Shown here in pieces: positions 21,798 through 33,391 of a stretch of DNA of 64,000 nucleotides (position 1 is its first letter; every line of letters starts with the position of its first letter). A program made the translations under genes and the position numbers. The notes under the pieces were generated by a model. The model saw only the letters and a list, made by a program, of their open reading frames with translations. It was not told the origin of the DNA and ran no database searches. Location: assembly GCA_012931725.1 (NCBI GenBank), contig CM022948.1:62611222-62675221 (forward strand), given 5' to 3'. The stretch is from Litsea cubeba (Eukaryota > Streptophyta > Magnoliopsida > Laurales > Lauraceae).

Positions 21798-22182
21798 TCC
21801 AAATCAGTCATGATTTGAGTGGAGAAGACAGTGTTAAAACGTTGAGGACTCTGTATTACGTCTAAGAGTGTGATTTAGATTCTTTGATAGAACTATTTTT
21901 GTTAATGTATACGATTTAGAATGCTCTATTTAGATAGGAAGTGATTGGGTGTTTTTGGAGCTGTAAATGTAGGTGATATCATGTTCAAAACCATTCATGA
22001 AATTGGGTGTGTATCTCCAAACCTTGTAATGTGTGGTTGATGTTGATGTGAATTATTTTTTAACAAGAGAATGGTCAAGTTGAATGGGTATTTTGATGCT
22101 TCTAAATGTGGGTGGAAATAGGCTATTTTATGTTGTAAATATTGGTGGTGCAAGTTGAAAATCGCCACACAGGTTCTTTTAT

Positions 22183-22620
22183 GTTGATGTCGACAAATCT
22201 TCTATTGACGTTAATAAATTTTATGTATAAATGTTTAACATGTACTGTGTGCAGGGGTCACTTGATTGTGCTAATTGGGCATTTTTGTCAACGTCGACAA
22301 ATGTTTGTGTTGATGTCGACAAAGCTTCTATTGACGTTAACAAATTCTATGTATAAATGTTTAACATGTGCTGTGCACATGGGTCACTTGATTGTGCTAA
22401 CTTGGTTTTTTTGTCGACGTCGAGAAAAGTTTATGTTGATGTCGATAAATCTTCTGTCGACGTCAACAAATTATATGTATAAATATTCAATCTATACAAG
22501 GGTCACTTGATTGTGCTAACGAGACATTTTTGTCGACGTCGACAAAAGTTTATGTTGATGTCGACAAATGTTTTGTTGATGTCAATAAATATTATTCATG
22601 ATAGAATAGGGAACTTTAGT
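22183..22620. repeat. 119-126-bp tandem array with gtcgac motifs
   Basis: About 3.5 copies of a unit beginning gttgatgtcgacaaa start at 22183, 22309, 22435 and 22554. Each contains atgtataaatgttta and ggtcacttgattgtgct blocks. It lies near the right end of the Mutator-like element and is not clearly coding. Confidence 0.8.
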
Positions 22621-22990
22621 TTATGTCAATATGGGTGAAGTTAGGAATAGGGAATATGGTTATCTTGACATAAAAAAAAAAAGAGATGATTTGGGCTGGA
22701 GGTCCTTGGCTGTCATTATAAAAGTTTAGGGCCCCTATTGAAGGAGATTTTTCTAGTACATGTTCGTAATTTCTTTTATAAAGTGGGTAGTGATGGCTTT
22801 AAGTATTTGCATAAGATCTCACATCTCTAGAGTTTAAAACTTTTGTGAACTTTATAAGCATTTCTACTTTCTTTAAACTTTACGATGTTATGAGCAACCA
22901 CTACTCCACTAGTCTTAGCTGCGTACGTGAGTTGGGCCTAAGCCAGGGTGTTGGGTTCGGTAACATTTAACTGGGCCTGTGTCTACAATG

Positions 22991-23918
22991 TAGGGGTGTA
23001 AGAAAAAACCGAGAAACCGTCTAACCGAACCGAACCGAACCGAACTGAACCGCGGTTAATAACCGTGTTCCACGGTTTGGTTACGGTTACGGTTAATGAA
23101 ATCTAAAAACCGCATGGTGTGGTTCGGTTACGATTTAAAAAAAAAAATCATGGCGGTTAACGGAACCGAACCGTAAAATGCGGTTCGGTTAACCGTATAT
23201 CGGTTAACCGTACCATTATAAAATAAAGGAAAAAAAAGAGGGGTGCTGATGATTTCAGCTTCCGAAAGTGTGTTGATAAGATACTCCCTTTGTCAGATAA
23301 CATGAAAACACCTGCTAATAAGGATCCATCTGATTGGAATTGAGTGAGTTTTTTTTTTTTTGAAAGGCCTCTTTGGATCTTCATAAACCAAGTATAGGTA
23401 ATTATGTGTAAATATTGTTGGTTCATGTCCATAGATTACCCGAATGACTATTGTTTTGTTCTTGGCCTTAACCTGTTATGGATGATAAGGAATTACAGGT
23501 AACCTTAGTAGCCATTGATGTAAGTTGGGGAGGGTGGTCTGTACATATGAAAAAGAACTGAACTGGAAAAGAAGACATATTGTGTGTACAGAGATAGAAT
23601 TGTGTCTGGGCTGGTCTTTGTTTTCTTCGAGAAGTTGAAAGATATGAAATGGGAATTGGGTGTTGGAAGGAACACATTTTTTTTTAATTTCTTTCTTATA
23701 GACCATAACATGATGTTTGTGATTATGCTTACAATGTTCATTTACAAATACGGTTATTAACCGTAACCGAACCGTCTAATACGATTAACCACGGTTCGGT
23801 TTTTTACGGTTTTTGTCTTCACGGTTACGGTTACGGTTTTCAAATATAGAAAACCGTGGTTACGGTTCGGTTAACGGTTTTTCCAAAAAAATCGGTTAAC
23901 CGAACCGTTACACCCCTA
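22991..23918. mobile_element. hAT-like non-autonomous element, perfect 8-bp duplication
   Basis: The ends taggggtgtaag and gttacacccct(a) are inverted. The octamer ctacaatg flanks both sides exactly (22983-22990 and 23919-23926). Subterminal regions carry many aaccgaaccg and cggttaacc motifs in mirrored orientation, the likely transposase-binding sites. The middle (about 23230-23750) has different composition and contains an exon-like frame. No transposase is encoded. It is inserted in the 5' LTR of the old copia. Confidence 0.85.
23245..23340 (+). other. Exon-like passenger sequence in the hAT-like element
   Basis: A plus-strand frame (ADDFSFRKCVDKILPLSDN, then MKTPANKDPSDWN) ends where gtgagtttttttttttt follows, which looks like a donor. 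About 30 bp further a possible second exon runs from after 'gaaag' to a donor-like 'ag gtaatt'. The pattern resembles a captured host gene piece with introns. I could not identify the parent gene, and a TGA at the junction shows it is not functional. Confidence 0.35.
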
Positions 23919-24479
23919 CTACAATGTGCATCTTGCGAGATCATCGCACGCAAGGGCGGTTCAAATCCGGCTTGGTGGGGGCCATAGAACTAGAAACCCT
24001 TTAACATAAATCTTATTTGAAAAATAAAATTAATTTTTCTATCTTAAGGATGCTTTATTCTGCCCATTTTTTCACCGTTGACACAAATCTTAGGTTAGAA
24101 AGTGGGCATAGACATTCTTTGGAATTTCTTGATGATAGCAATTTCTTTGCGACCATATTTCTCTTCATCTGAGCTTTGAGACTGGAGCCTGGCATTCTAA
24201 CTTGGAGTGTAGTCAAGTATGAACACCTGAGAGGGTTGTTGTATCCTGAGGGGGGTTCTGCTAAGATCCTTCGCGCTAGGTTTCATCCCAAGGGGTAGAA
24301 CTCATCCAATAGAGAGCGTCATCAGACGTGACTCGGCCAATTGTTGTTATCGCTCTTTGAATTCCGCAAACAGTACACATTATCAGGATTTACAAATCGT
24401 GCATTTATATTTTTTATTTATTTAATTTGATAGCAGGCCCTATTTCTGTAACTTTAATCCCAGCAATTCTTTGAATAGA

Positions 24480-27013
24480 ATGACTACTTCCGATGTTAAA
24501 TTCATGCATCAGGATTTAGCTCGGTTGGACACTTTTAATGGATCTAAATTTCGATGTTGGCAGCAGAAAGTGTTATTTTTGCTGACATATATGAAAATAG
24601 CATGTGTCCTGACCAAACCAAGCCCTAATTGTGAAGAACCACCGGGCTGCTCACATGCAAGAAAGAAATGGACAGAAAATGCTACTTGTGTAAGAGCCAT
24701 ATTTTGAACCTGGTAGCAGATAACATTTATAACCTGTACTTAAATGCCGAATTGCTAGACCTCTGGAAAGCTCTTGATAAAAGTATAAGAAAAATATGAA
24801 TCTAAGGCCGAGAAATATATATGCAGCTGGTCGTTATTTAAATTCCAAGATGGTAGATGACAAACCAATTCTCCCTCAAGTACATGATTTACATACTTTG
24901 GTGAATGAAATTGCTAAGGAAATTATAAGAATTGATGAATAGTTCCAAGCAACAATTATTATTGAAGAACTACCACGCATGTGGAAGACCATACAAAAAG
25001 CCCTTCGACACAAGAGGAAGGACTATTCCTTGGAGTGTCTTCTATGCTACTCGAGGATTGAGGAAGAAGCTTGGATCGGTGATAAAAAAAGATTTGGCTG
25101 AGAATGGTGAAAAAACAAATATAGTTGGATTTAAACACAAGGATGATGGCGAAAAGAAATAAAAGTTTGATCAACATCTCGGTAGAAATAAGAAGAACAA
25201 CCTCTCTTTCAAGCGTAAGAACCGAAAGCAAAACCAAAGCAAAAGGTTCAATAAAAAATTGCTCGTAAGTGGTTTCAGCATATAGAAAAAGAATCTGAAT
25301 TACTTTAGTTAGTGCATTCTGACATATGTGGTTTAAGTAATACTATAACTAAAATTGGAAACTATTACTTTTAGTGATAATTGCTCAAGATATACATATG
25401 TATACTTACTAAGAACTAAAGATGAAACACTATTTAAATTTAAGATTTATGTGACTGAAGTTGAAAATAAATTGAATAAAAGGTAATAAAATTTAGGAGT
25501 GACTAAGACGATGAATACACCTCAAAAGACTTCTTAGACTATTGTGAATCTAAAGGAATTAAGAGAACCTGTATTGCACCCTTATATACCTCAATAAAAT
25601 GGTATAAAAGAAAGAAAAAATAGGACTTTGATTTAAATGATTAACTCTATGTTAATAGTATCCGGTAGCCCTAAGAACTTGTGGGGTGAACTATGTTGAC
25701 TGCATGTTATATTTTAAATAAAATCTTACATTCTAAGACAAATAGAACGCCCTTTGAGATTTGGAAAGGGAGAAAGCCTAACTTAAGACATTTTAGAGTT
25801 TTGGGTTGTTTAGCATATGTTAGGATCGTAGATCCGAAAAGGCCTAAATTAGAACCCGACACTTAGAAATATGTTTTCATAGGATATGCATAAGACGATG
25901 CTACCTATAGATTTCATAAGTTAGAAAACCTAAATCTAGTTGAGACTAGAGATGCAAATTTCTTTGAAGATGTTTTTCCTTTTAAAACGAGGATTACATC
26001 AGAACCTTGTTCATTCAAAAGAGTTCTAGATATTCCCGAGAAATTGTAATCTAAACTTAGAAAGAGTAAGAGACTTAAGATTGTTACTAGTTTTGGTCCT
26101 GACTTTAAAACCTATATAGTAGAAAAATATTCATCTACTTTAAGGAGACTATGGCTGCCAATGATGCTACCTTTTGGAATGAAGCATTGGATGGTGAAAT
26201 TAAAATTTTAGCTAATAATACTTGAGGATTAGTTTGTACTAAACATTTAAGGTGCAAATGGGTTCTTAAGAAGAAACTTAGACTTGATGGGTTAATAGAG
26301 AAATATAAAGATAGGCTAGTAGCCAAAGGCTTTAGACAAAAAGAGGAGATTTATTTGACACACTTATTCACCATGTGTCAAGAATTAGCTATATTAGAAT
26401 TATGATTGTTATTGTTACTGTTCGTAATGTGATTGTACATCGAATGGATGTTAAAACTGCCTTTTAAATGGGGATTTAGAGGAGAAAATTTATATGAAAC
26501 AACCAGACAGTTATGTCATAAGAGGATAAAGAGCACAAGATATGTAAATTGATAAAGTCTTTATATAGACTAAAACAAGCACTGAAATAGTGACATAAGA
26601 AATTTGACGAGGTTATTCTTTCTAATGACTTCAAAATAAATGAGGTTAAAAATATATTCATTATAAATTTGATGCTAGCTTAACATCAACGTTGTGCTTG
26701 TATGTTGATGATTTACTAATTTTTGTGTCTAACTTGGACTGCGTAGAAGAAACAAAAAACCTTCTCTCTCATAACTTTGATATGGAAGACTTAGTGAGAA
26801 GCAAGTATAATATTGTGAATTAAAATCATCAGAGATGATTCTGGAATAAATTATCCGATCATCTTACATCGAAAAAGTATTAAGAAAATATGATCACTGT
26901 GATTGTAAACCTATGTTTACTTCTTTTGATCCAAGTATTAAATTAGTAAAAAAAAATTGATGGTAATGTGTGTCTATGTTATGAATTATAGTCGTCCTGA
27001 TATAGCTTATGCT
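24480..27013 (+). pseudogene. Gag-integrase-RT remnants of the old copia
   Basis: A copia Gag start is clear from ATG 24480: LARLDTFNGSKFRCWQ, then LLTYMKIACVL. After many stops and frameshifts, recognisable pieces follow. These include the integrase segment near 25300-25770 (LVHSDICGLS, then NRTPFEIWKGRKPN), the post-integrase block FIGYA near 25876, the RT palm motif YVDDLL at 26701-26718, and RPDIAYA just before 27013. The frame resumes at 33221 after the nested copia. Dozens of in-frame stops show long decay. Confidence 0.8.
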
Positions 27014-27018
27014 ATAAG

Positions 27019-27187
27019 TGTTAGAAAACAAGATCTAGATCTATGATCTAGAAAAACTTTAAACAACCAAGATCCTCCATGTCAAATCATCGAGAGATAT
27101 AAAGCGGAAAACATACCTTGGTCCATTGTGAAAATTATTCGCAGGTTGTTGATCTTCCAATCCAATATGGCTGCCCAGAGAAACCTT
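27019..27187 (-). repeat. Truncated 3' LTR
   Basis: Matches the outer 169 bp of 32770-33215. The match stops after gagaaacctt. The remaining roughly 277 bp of LTR that should lie between 27187 and the polypurine tract are missing. Confidence 0.88.
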
Positions 27188-27396
27188 TGGAAAATATATG
27201 CAATGTGATCTATACATGTCTATTTCCAACTGGTCCTACTTTATTCCTTAGTGAGATCAATATTGAATACAATGTAACAGAGTGAAATGAACTGAATACT
27301 TTATTTCTGATCAGAAAAATATCCAAATACATAAATGCATAAGTATGTCCAAAATTAAACATAAAGCAATAATATATAAACTGATACGAACTCCCA

Positions 27397-30300
27397 CTAT
27401 AGTCTGATATCCTCACACAAAATAACACCCATATGAGCAGTGTGCTCATGAAAGACCTTGGGTGGTAATCCCTTTGTAAGCGGATCCGCTATCATGGAGT
27501 TTGTCCCAATGTGCTTTATGGATATCTGTCCATCCTGTATTCTCTCCTTCACAACTAGGAACTTAATTGCAATATGTTTTGACTTAAATGAGCTCCTATT
27601 GTTGTTGGAATATAGCACTGCTGACTTATTGTCACAATATAGTGTGAGTGGTCTTTCAATACCCTGTAGAACTCGCAGCCCAGTGAAAAAATTCCGCAGC
27701 CATATACCATGATTGGATGCCTCATAGCATGCTATAAACTCTGCTGCCATGGTGGAATCAATAACGAGTGTCTGTTTGGCACTCCTCCAAGAAATAGCTC
27801 CACCAGCTAACAGGTAAAGGTAGCCTGATGTGGATTTCATACTGTCTTTGCATCCAGCAAAATCGGAATCAGAATACCCTATGATCTCCAACTGATCCGA
27901 TCTCCTATATGTGAGCATGTGATCTTTTGTTCTCTGTAAATATCTCATAACCCGCTTGGCTGCTTTCCAATGATCCATTCCAGGATTACTTAAATATCTG
28001 CCTAACATGCCAACAATGTACGCAATATCCGGACGCGTACATACCTGAGCATACATTAGACTACCTACAGCTGATACATAGGGAATCTTTTGCATTTCCT
28101 TAATTTCAAGGTTAGTTTTAGGGCACTGATTGAGACTGAACTTATCTCCCTTAGCGACAGGGGTGTCACCTGGTTTGCAGTCCTGCATGCCAAATCTTTT
28201 GAGTACTGTATCGATATAACGTCTTTGTGATAATCCAAGAATACCACGAGAACGATCACGTTGTATCAGGATCCCTAATACAAAGGAGGCGTCACCAAGA
28301 TCTTTCATCTCAAATTTCTTTGATAGAAATCTCTTGGTTTCGTGCAACATGCCTATATCATTTGTGGCAAGCAGTATGTCATCGACATACAAAACCAGGA
28401 ATATGTGCTTACTCCCACTGAATTTGTGATACACACAATTATCAACAGCGTTTGTCTCAAAACCAAACGAGATAATCACATGATGAAACTTGTGATACCA
28501 CTGACGAGAAGCTTGCTTGAGTCCATAGATGGACTTTGTCAATTTACAGACCATATTCTTTGGGTCTCCCAACTCAAAGTTTTCTGGCTGTACCATATAA
28601 ATTGTTTCGTCAATGTCACCATCGAGAAAAGCTGTTTTGACGTCCATTTGATGAAGCTCAAGATCAAAATGTGCAACAAGTGCCATGATTGTCCTAAAAG
28701 AGTCTTTCGATGAAACCGGAGAGAAAGTCTCTTTCAAGTCAATCCCTTCCTTTTGGGTAAAGCCTTTAGCTACAAGACGAGCCTTATACCTTTCCACATT
28801 ACCATTCGAATCCCTTTTGGTTTTAAAAAGCCATTTGCAACCAATGGGCTTTGCACCTTTTGGTAATGGAACAAGTTCCCAAACCTTATTGTCTTGCATA
28901 GACTTATACTCCTCATTCATAGCATCAATCCACTTTTGAGAGTTGGAACCTTGCATGGCCTGGTGGAAGTTGATTGGATCATTTTCCACCATTCCAATTT
29001 CTTCCTCATGTTCTTGGAGAAATACGAAAAAATCGTTAGGAATAACATTTCTCCTTTCTCTAGTGGATCGTCTTAATGGCACTGGTTCTTGAGGTTGTGG
29101 TGTTTGTTCCTCAGGAACGATCACCTCATCTTGAATAGGGGTTTGAACAACATTGTCTAGTTGATGATCCGGATTCGCTTCTTGATCAATGACAGGCATA
29201 GAAACCGGCACATTGTCAATAGCGATAGTGGGAATCGAAACCGATTCTTCCTCAAAGACAATGTCTCTAACCTTATTTCTCCCCCCAAACTCAACATCCT
29301 CAAAAAATGTTGCAGTTCCCGTCTCAAAAATTGACTTAAGTGTGGGATCATAAAACTTATAGCCCCTAGATCGCTCAGAGTAGCCAATGAAGTAGCTGCT
29401 CACAGTTTTGGAGTCCAATTTCTTTTCATGTGGCCTATAAGGCCTTGCCTCAGCAGGACATCCCCAAATGTGAAAATGCTTGAGACTAGGCTTACGGCCT
29501 GTCCAAAGCTCATAAGGTGTTTTTGAAGCTGCTTTAGTTGGCACTCTATTCAGAATATAAGCTGCTGTTTTGATTGCTTCTCCCCAGAGTGACTCTGGTA
29601 AAGAAGAATGACTAATCATACTCCTTACCATATCCTTAAGAGTCCGATTTCGCCTTTCAGCAACACCATTCATGCTAGGTAACCCTAGCATGGTGTACTG
29701 GGGGATGATTCCACATTCCTCTAGGAATTTAGCAAACGGTCCTGGACGTTGTTCACCTGATCCGTCATATCTACCGTAGTATTCACCACCACGGTCAGAC
29801 CGGACAGACTTTATTCTTTTGTTGAGTTGGTTCTCAACTTCAGCTTTAAATGTTTTGAACACGTCCAAAGACTGTGATTTCTCATGAATGAGAAATAGGT
29901 ACCCATAGCGAGAGTAATCGTCTATGAATGATATAAAATACTGTTGGCCATTCCAAGAAGCCGTAGGGAATGGGCCACAGATATCTGTGTGTATCAATTC
30001 TAAGACATCTGTAGTTCTATTGGCACCTAATTTCTTCGTTTTGGTCTGTTTTCCCTTGATGCAAGCAATACAAACATCAAAGTCTGTAAAGTCAAGGGAA
30101 TCTAGAATTCCATCAGACACAAGTCGCTCAACTCTAGGCTTAGAGATGTGACCTAAGCGTTTGTGCCATAATGTGGCTGAATTTTCTTTGCTCAATTTGC
30201 GTTTAGTACCTCGTGATTCCACATGCAAGGATTCATTATAAGAAACAATTATATCAAGCAAATATAAGTTGTCATATACACATAGAGAACCGGTTCCAAC

Positions 30301-31521
30301 AATATTTGAATTTATAGATAAGCTGACTTGATTGTTTCCAAATGAACAAAAATAACCAAACTTGTCCAATAAAGAAACTGAAACCAAATTCCGTCTAAAA
30401 GACGGTACAATAAAAGTATCTACTAAATCCAAATAATAACCAGTTTTCAATAACAACCTAAAATGCCCTATTGCCTCTACTTCTACCGAGTTGCCATCGC
30501 CCACAAAGATGTGTCTTTCAGCATCACTTGGCTTTCGGCAGCTCAGGCAACCCTGCATAGAAACACTGATGTGAGTAGTAGCACCAGAATCTAACCACCA
30601 CGTGTTTCTAGGTACTGAAGCTAAATTGACCTCAGAACAGACCAAAGTAAGAAATGTACCTTTCTTTGCACGCCAAGCGTGATATTTGGTACAGTCCTTC
30701 TTCACATGTCCAGGCTTGTTGCAAAAGAAACAACCCTCATTTGCTTGCTGTGGTTTCTTTTGAACCTCATTTGTTTGTTGTTGTTTCTTTTGGGCCGGAC
30801 CCTTAGCAGTATCATTATTCTTTCTCTTTTTGCCCTTATCTTTAGAGGTGTGAGCCAAATGAGCACTTTCTGTCCTGTCTTGCTTCAAGCTCTCTTCCTC
30901 TTGCACACAATAAGAAATGAGCTCATTAAGAGTCCATTTCTCCCTTTGACAGTTGTAACTGACTTTAAATTGACTATATTGTGCAGAAAGTGATATTAAT
31001 ACCAAATGCACGAGCAAGTCGTCAGACAGCTCGAGCTTCAGTGCCTTAAGCTTAGAAGCAAGATGAGACATATCCATAATGTACTCCCGTATATTCCCCT
31101 TTCCATTATACTTCATAGAAATCAAGCTTTGCAAAAGCGTGCTTGATTCTGCCTTATCGTTTTTCACAAAACGCTTTTCAATCTCGGCGAGGAATTCTTT
31201 GGCTGTGGTTAACTTGTCAGATACCGCACCCCTAAAAGCCTCCGGAATGCCGCGCTTAATGATCATAAGACTCATGCGATTTGAGCGATCCCACTTCTCA
31301 AAGTTCTTCTTTGCATCAGGAGTACTTTCAGCCGTAAGAGAAGCGGGTTGCTCAGTCCGTAGTGCAAGGTCTAGATCCATGCAGCCGAGAACAATTTCTA
31401 TGTTCTCTTTCCAATCCTTAAAATTAGTCTCATTAAGCACAAGTATTGAGTTGATATTAGCAGATATAGTAGAAACACTTGCTGTAAAGAGAACAAAAAA
31501 TAAACAGACAAACAAGCTCAT
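27397..31521 (-). CDS. Copia gag-pol polyprotein, intact frame
   Basis: The frame is open for 1,374 codons from ATG 31519-31521. In-frame alternative starts further upstream lie before the Gag homology. Order of domains: UBN2-type Gag ([18 protein letters not shown] at its start), a CCHC knuckle [14 protein letters not shown] (about 30691-30733), aspartic protease [12 protein letters not shown] (about 30568-30603), pre-integrase LWHKRLGH, and the integrase core with [20 protein letters not shown] and [10 protein letters not shown]. Then come reverse transcriptase with YVDD (28378-28389) and RNase H with [15 protein letters not shown] and a final KHIAIKF. This is the copia order, with integrase before RT. 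It supplies enzymes that could act in trans, but the copy's own 3' LTR is truncated. No stop or frameshift was found. Confidence 0.93.
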   Translation of the reverse strand: MSLFVCLFFVLFTASVSTISANINSILVLNETNFKDWKENIEIVLGCMDLDLALRTEQPASLTAESTPDAKKNFEKWDRSNRMSLMIIKRGIPEAFRGAVSDKLTTAKEFLAEIEKRFVKNDKAESSTLLQSLISMKYNGKGNIREYIMDMSHLASKLKALKLELSDDLLVHLVLISLSAQYSQFKVSYNCQREKWTLNELISYCVQEEESLKQDRTESAHLAHTSKDKGKKRKNNDTAKGPAQKKQQQTNEVQKKPQQANEGCFFCNKPGHVKKDCTKYHAWRAKKGTFLTLVCSEVNLASVPRNTWWLDSGATTHISVSMQGCLSCRKPSDAERHIFVGDGNSVEVEAIGHFRLLLKTGYYLDLVDTFIVPSFRRNLVSVSLLDKFGYFCSFGNNQVSLSINSNIVGTGSLCVYDNLYLLDIIVSYNESLHVESRGTKRKLSKENSATLWHKRLGHISKPRVERLVSDGILDSLDFTDFDVCIACIKGKQTKTKKLGANRTTDVLELIHTDICGPFPTASWNGQQYFISFIDDYSRYGYLFLIHEKSQSLDVFKTFKAEVENQLNKRIKSVRSDRGGEYYGRYDGSGEQRPGPFAKFLEECGIIPQYTMLGLPSMNGVAERRNRTLKDMVRSMISHSSLPESLWGEAIKTAAYILNRVPTKAASKTPYELWTGRKPSLKHFHIWGCPAEARPYRPHEKKLDSKTVSSYFIGYSERSRGYKFYDPTLKSIFETGTATFFEDVEFGGRNKVRDIVFEEESVSIPTIAIDNVPVSMPVIDQEANPDHQLDNVVQTPIQDEVIVPEEQTPQPQEPVPLRRSTRERRNVIPNDFFVFLQEHEEEIGMVENDPINFHQAMQGSNSQKWIDAMNEEYKSMQDNKVWELVPLPKGAKPIGCKWLFKTKRDSNGNVERYKARLVAKGFTQKEGIDLKETFSPVSSKDSFRTIMALVAHFDLELHQMDVKTAFLDGDIDETIYMVQPENFELGDPKNMVCKLTKSIYGLKQASRQWYHKFHHVIISFGFETNAVDNCVYHKFSGSKHIFLVLYVDDILLATNDIGMLHETKRFLSKKFEMKDLGDASFVLGILIQRDRSRGILGLSQRRYIDTVLKRFGMQDCKPGDTPVAKGDKFSLNQCPKTNLEIKEMQKIPYVSAVGSLMYAQVCTRPDIAYIVGMLGRYLSNPGMDHWKAAKRVMRYLQRTKDHMLTYRRSDQLEIIGYSDSDFAGCKDSMKSTSGYLYLLAGGAISWRSAKQTLVIDSTMAAEFIACYEASNHGIWLRNFFTGLRVLQGIERPLTLYCDNKSAVLYSNNNRSSFKSKHIAIKFLVVKERIQDGQISIKHIGTNSMIADPLTKGLPPKVFHEHTAHMGVILCEDIRL

Positions 31522-31533
31522 ATTAATAACCAA

Positions 31534-32755
31534 ATACGATAATCAACATATTCAAATAATGGTAAGTCTGATCTCAAGATACCTAGCACAGCATTAATAT
31601 CAAGTCTTTGGACAGTAATATTAATTGTAAATGGTACTCTTGTGGTAGTGATTGAACATTGACAATAATTTATGTCAAATAATAAATCTATCTTTGGATC
31701 GATGTATATTTACATGAAAAACCTGATAATCGCCACATGTTTATCAACACGGGTGTGTACGCAATTCGGCCAAGTATTAACCTTCCTTTGGGCTGACTAA
31801 GACCCGCATGAATTTACATACACACAAACATCCAATATTCCTTATGAACAATCTACAGAAGAGAGGTCACTTTGGTGACATCTTGTTTCAATTAGCCCAT
31901 TTAGAATGATATGAACAATTTTATTTAACCAGAGAAGATATACCATAAAATATTTGAATTTGAGTTGAAGAAAATCTTAGGTTTTGTTGTGCCGCCGCCA
32001 AACCTCATGTCACTTACAAAAATCAAACATAAAAGTAATAAAATAAAATAATAAATAAAACGACGAATGGCGGCGCAAAATCCATCGATCCAAAAAATCA
32101 GATCTTATACATATGTCAAAAAACCCATGGATGAAACATAAATATCATCTCTGAAACCATATGTCATTAACATATATCTCCAAAAAAAAATACTCAAGAG
32201 TCGATCATGGAGAAAGAAAAAAAAAATCGGATGCATTCCTTTTGCACATGTCCCAATGAACTTGCATCAAAGTTTTTTTTTGTGTTTTTGTTTTTTTTTT
32301 ATTGTACAGAATAACTTTGAGAAAAAGAAAGCTTGCATGAACCGCATGGAAAAAAAAAATTACTGGATCCAAGTTTTTGTGCACATGTCCCAATCAAACA
32401 CAACTCTGCACATGTCAAGATAGTGTGCACAGAGGACATGTCACGAGGATCATGGAGAAACTATATAATAGTGCATGCATCCTAGTACATGCATCCGGGC
32501 ACATGTCACGATGAGGAGTGGAAAAAAGAATATAAAACCCATATTGGTTTGCACATGTCACGAGGAACTTGATCCGTTGAGAAAAAACAGATCAACAACA
32601 GTTATCAAGATAAGGTTGATGACGCACGCAAAAAAATACCAATAGCAACAGCACATATGCCGAGGAGAAAAGAAAATCAACAAGAGAACAATTGCTAGAG
32701 ATCTGGATTAGAAAAAAATAAAACACTAGATTCCCAATGGCTTAACATGGAGATA
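31534..32755 (-). other. Copia 5' leader with recurring acatgtcacga motif
   Basis: This is the untranslated region between primer site and gag. Between 32240 and 32600 the block gcacatgtc(c/a)c(a/g)a recurs at least six times at irregular spacing (for example near 32246, 32382, 32408, 32436, 32494 and 32553). No open frame is seen. The repeats could be regulatory or packaging signals; that is inference. Confidence 0.5.
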
Positions 32756-32767
32756 GCTCTGATACCA
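32756..32767 (-). other. Primer-binding site (tRNA-Met type)
   Basis: On the minus strand tggtatcagagc lies two bases after the 5' LTR. It is complementary to the 3' end of initiator tRNA-Met, the usual copia primer. Confidence 0.9.
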
Positions 32768-32769
32768 CT

Positions 32770-33215
32770 TGTTAGAAAACAAGATCTAGATCTATGATCT
32801 AGAAAAACTTTAAACAACCAAGATCCTCCATGTCAAATCATCGAGAGATGTAAAGCGGAAAACATACCTTGATCCATTGTGAAAATTATTCGCAGGTTGT
32901 TGATCTTCCAATCCAATATGGCTGCCCAGAGAAACCTTCTTTCTGATGATGGGATGTCAGAGAGAATAGGAACTTACCATATGAATTGGGGACCATAACC
33001 CTAATATATAATAATGAGATTTTCTAATTCTAGTTTGTTCCCTCATCAAATTAGAATTAGTATTCTGGTATCTACACATTAATCCCATGACAATTATACC
33101 CTTAAGCCTTAAATCTTTAAGTCTTAATTAGATCACTTCAATTAGGCTTAACCAAAGATAGCATAACACATTTAATGGTTACATATGTGGCCCCACATGA
33201 TGGAATTTTCCAACA
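32770..33215 (-). repeat. 5' LTR of the nested copia
   Basis: 446 bp with TG..CA ends (tgttagaaaac to ttttccaaca on the plus strand). The duplication ataag follows at 33216-33220. Confidence 0.88.
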
Positions 33216-33220
33216 ATAAG

Positions 33221-33391
33221 CAAATTGAGTAGATATACTAGCTAGATATATTTTTGAACAGATATAAATAGTTCAAGTTCAAGGACTTTGTTCATTCCAA
33301 CTCCTAAGCATTTGAACATATGTCATGATGGTGAGGTTCAAGCTCTTTCACTTTACAGTGATATGCTTATTGAATATTTTCAAATAAGGAG
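33221..33391 (+). pseudogene. Downstream remnant of the old copia RT/RNase H
   Basis: The reading frame broken at 27013 by the nested copia resumes here (KLSRYTS), as expected for the RNase H-proximal segment, then decays within 60 codons. Most of RNase H is missing before the 3' LTR at 33392. Confidence 0.7.

Larger units (their letters stand above)
19239..22766. mobile_element. Mutator-like element carrying VPS28 and Ulp1 fragments
   Basis: The 9-mer taatttctt flanks both ends (19230-19238 and 22767-22775). The terminal inverted repeats are about 75 bp (19239-19317 against 22693-22766) and share blocks such as agaaaaatctcct and cttttataat. The other LTR of the host copia (near 33440-33480) supplies an empty-site sequence, confirming the junctions. 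Inside are a VPS28-like N-terminal fragment, a Ulp1-type protease C-terminus, T-rich and (att)n stretches and a 126-bp tandem array. No MULE transposase is recognisable. Plant Mutator-like elements often capture host gene pieces (Pack-MULEs), and one plant class carries Ulp1-like genes; this element shows both features. Confidence 0.82.
27019..33215 (-). mobile_element. Nearly complete Ty1/copia retrotransposon, 3' LTR truncated
   Basis: A perfect 5-bp duplication, ataag, flanks it (27014-27018 and 33216-33220). The 5' LTR (32770-33215, 446 bp) is whole. The tRNA-Met primer site abuts it (32756-32767, minus). A 1.2 kb leader and a single uninterrupted gag-pol frame follow. The 3' LTR keeps only its last 169 bp (27019-27187, two differences by eye); its U3 portion and the polypurine tract have been deleted. 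It is inserted in the reverse-transcriptase region of the older copia. Long ORF and near-identical LTR remnants mark it as recent, but this copy cannot complete a normal reverse-transcription cycle on its own. Confidence 0.9.

Noticed and set aside
27458..31597. Several 60-170-codon plus-strand frames
   Set aside because: All are antisense shadows of the intact copia polyprotein.
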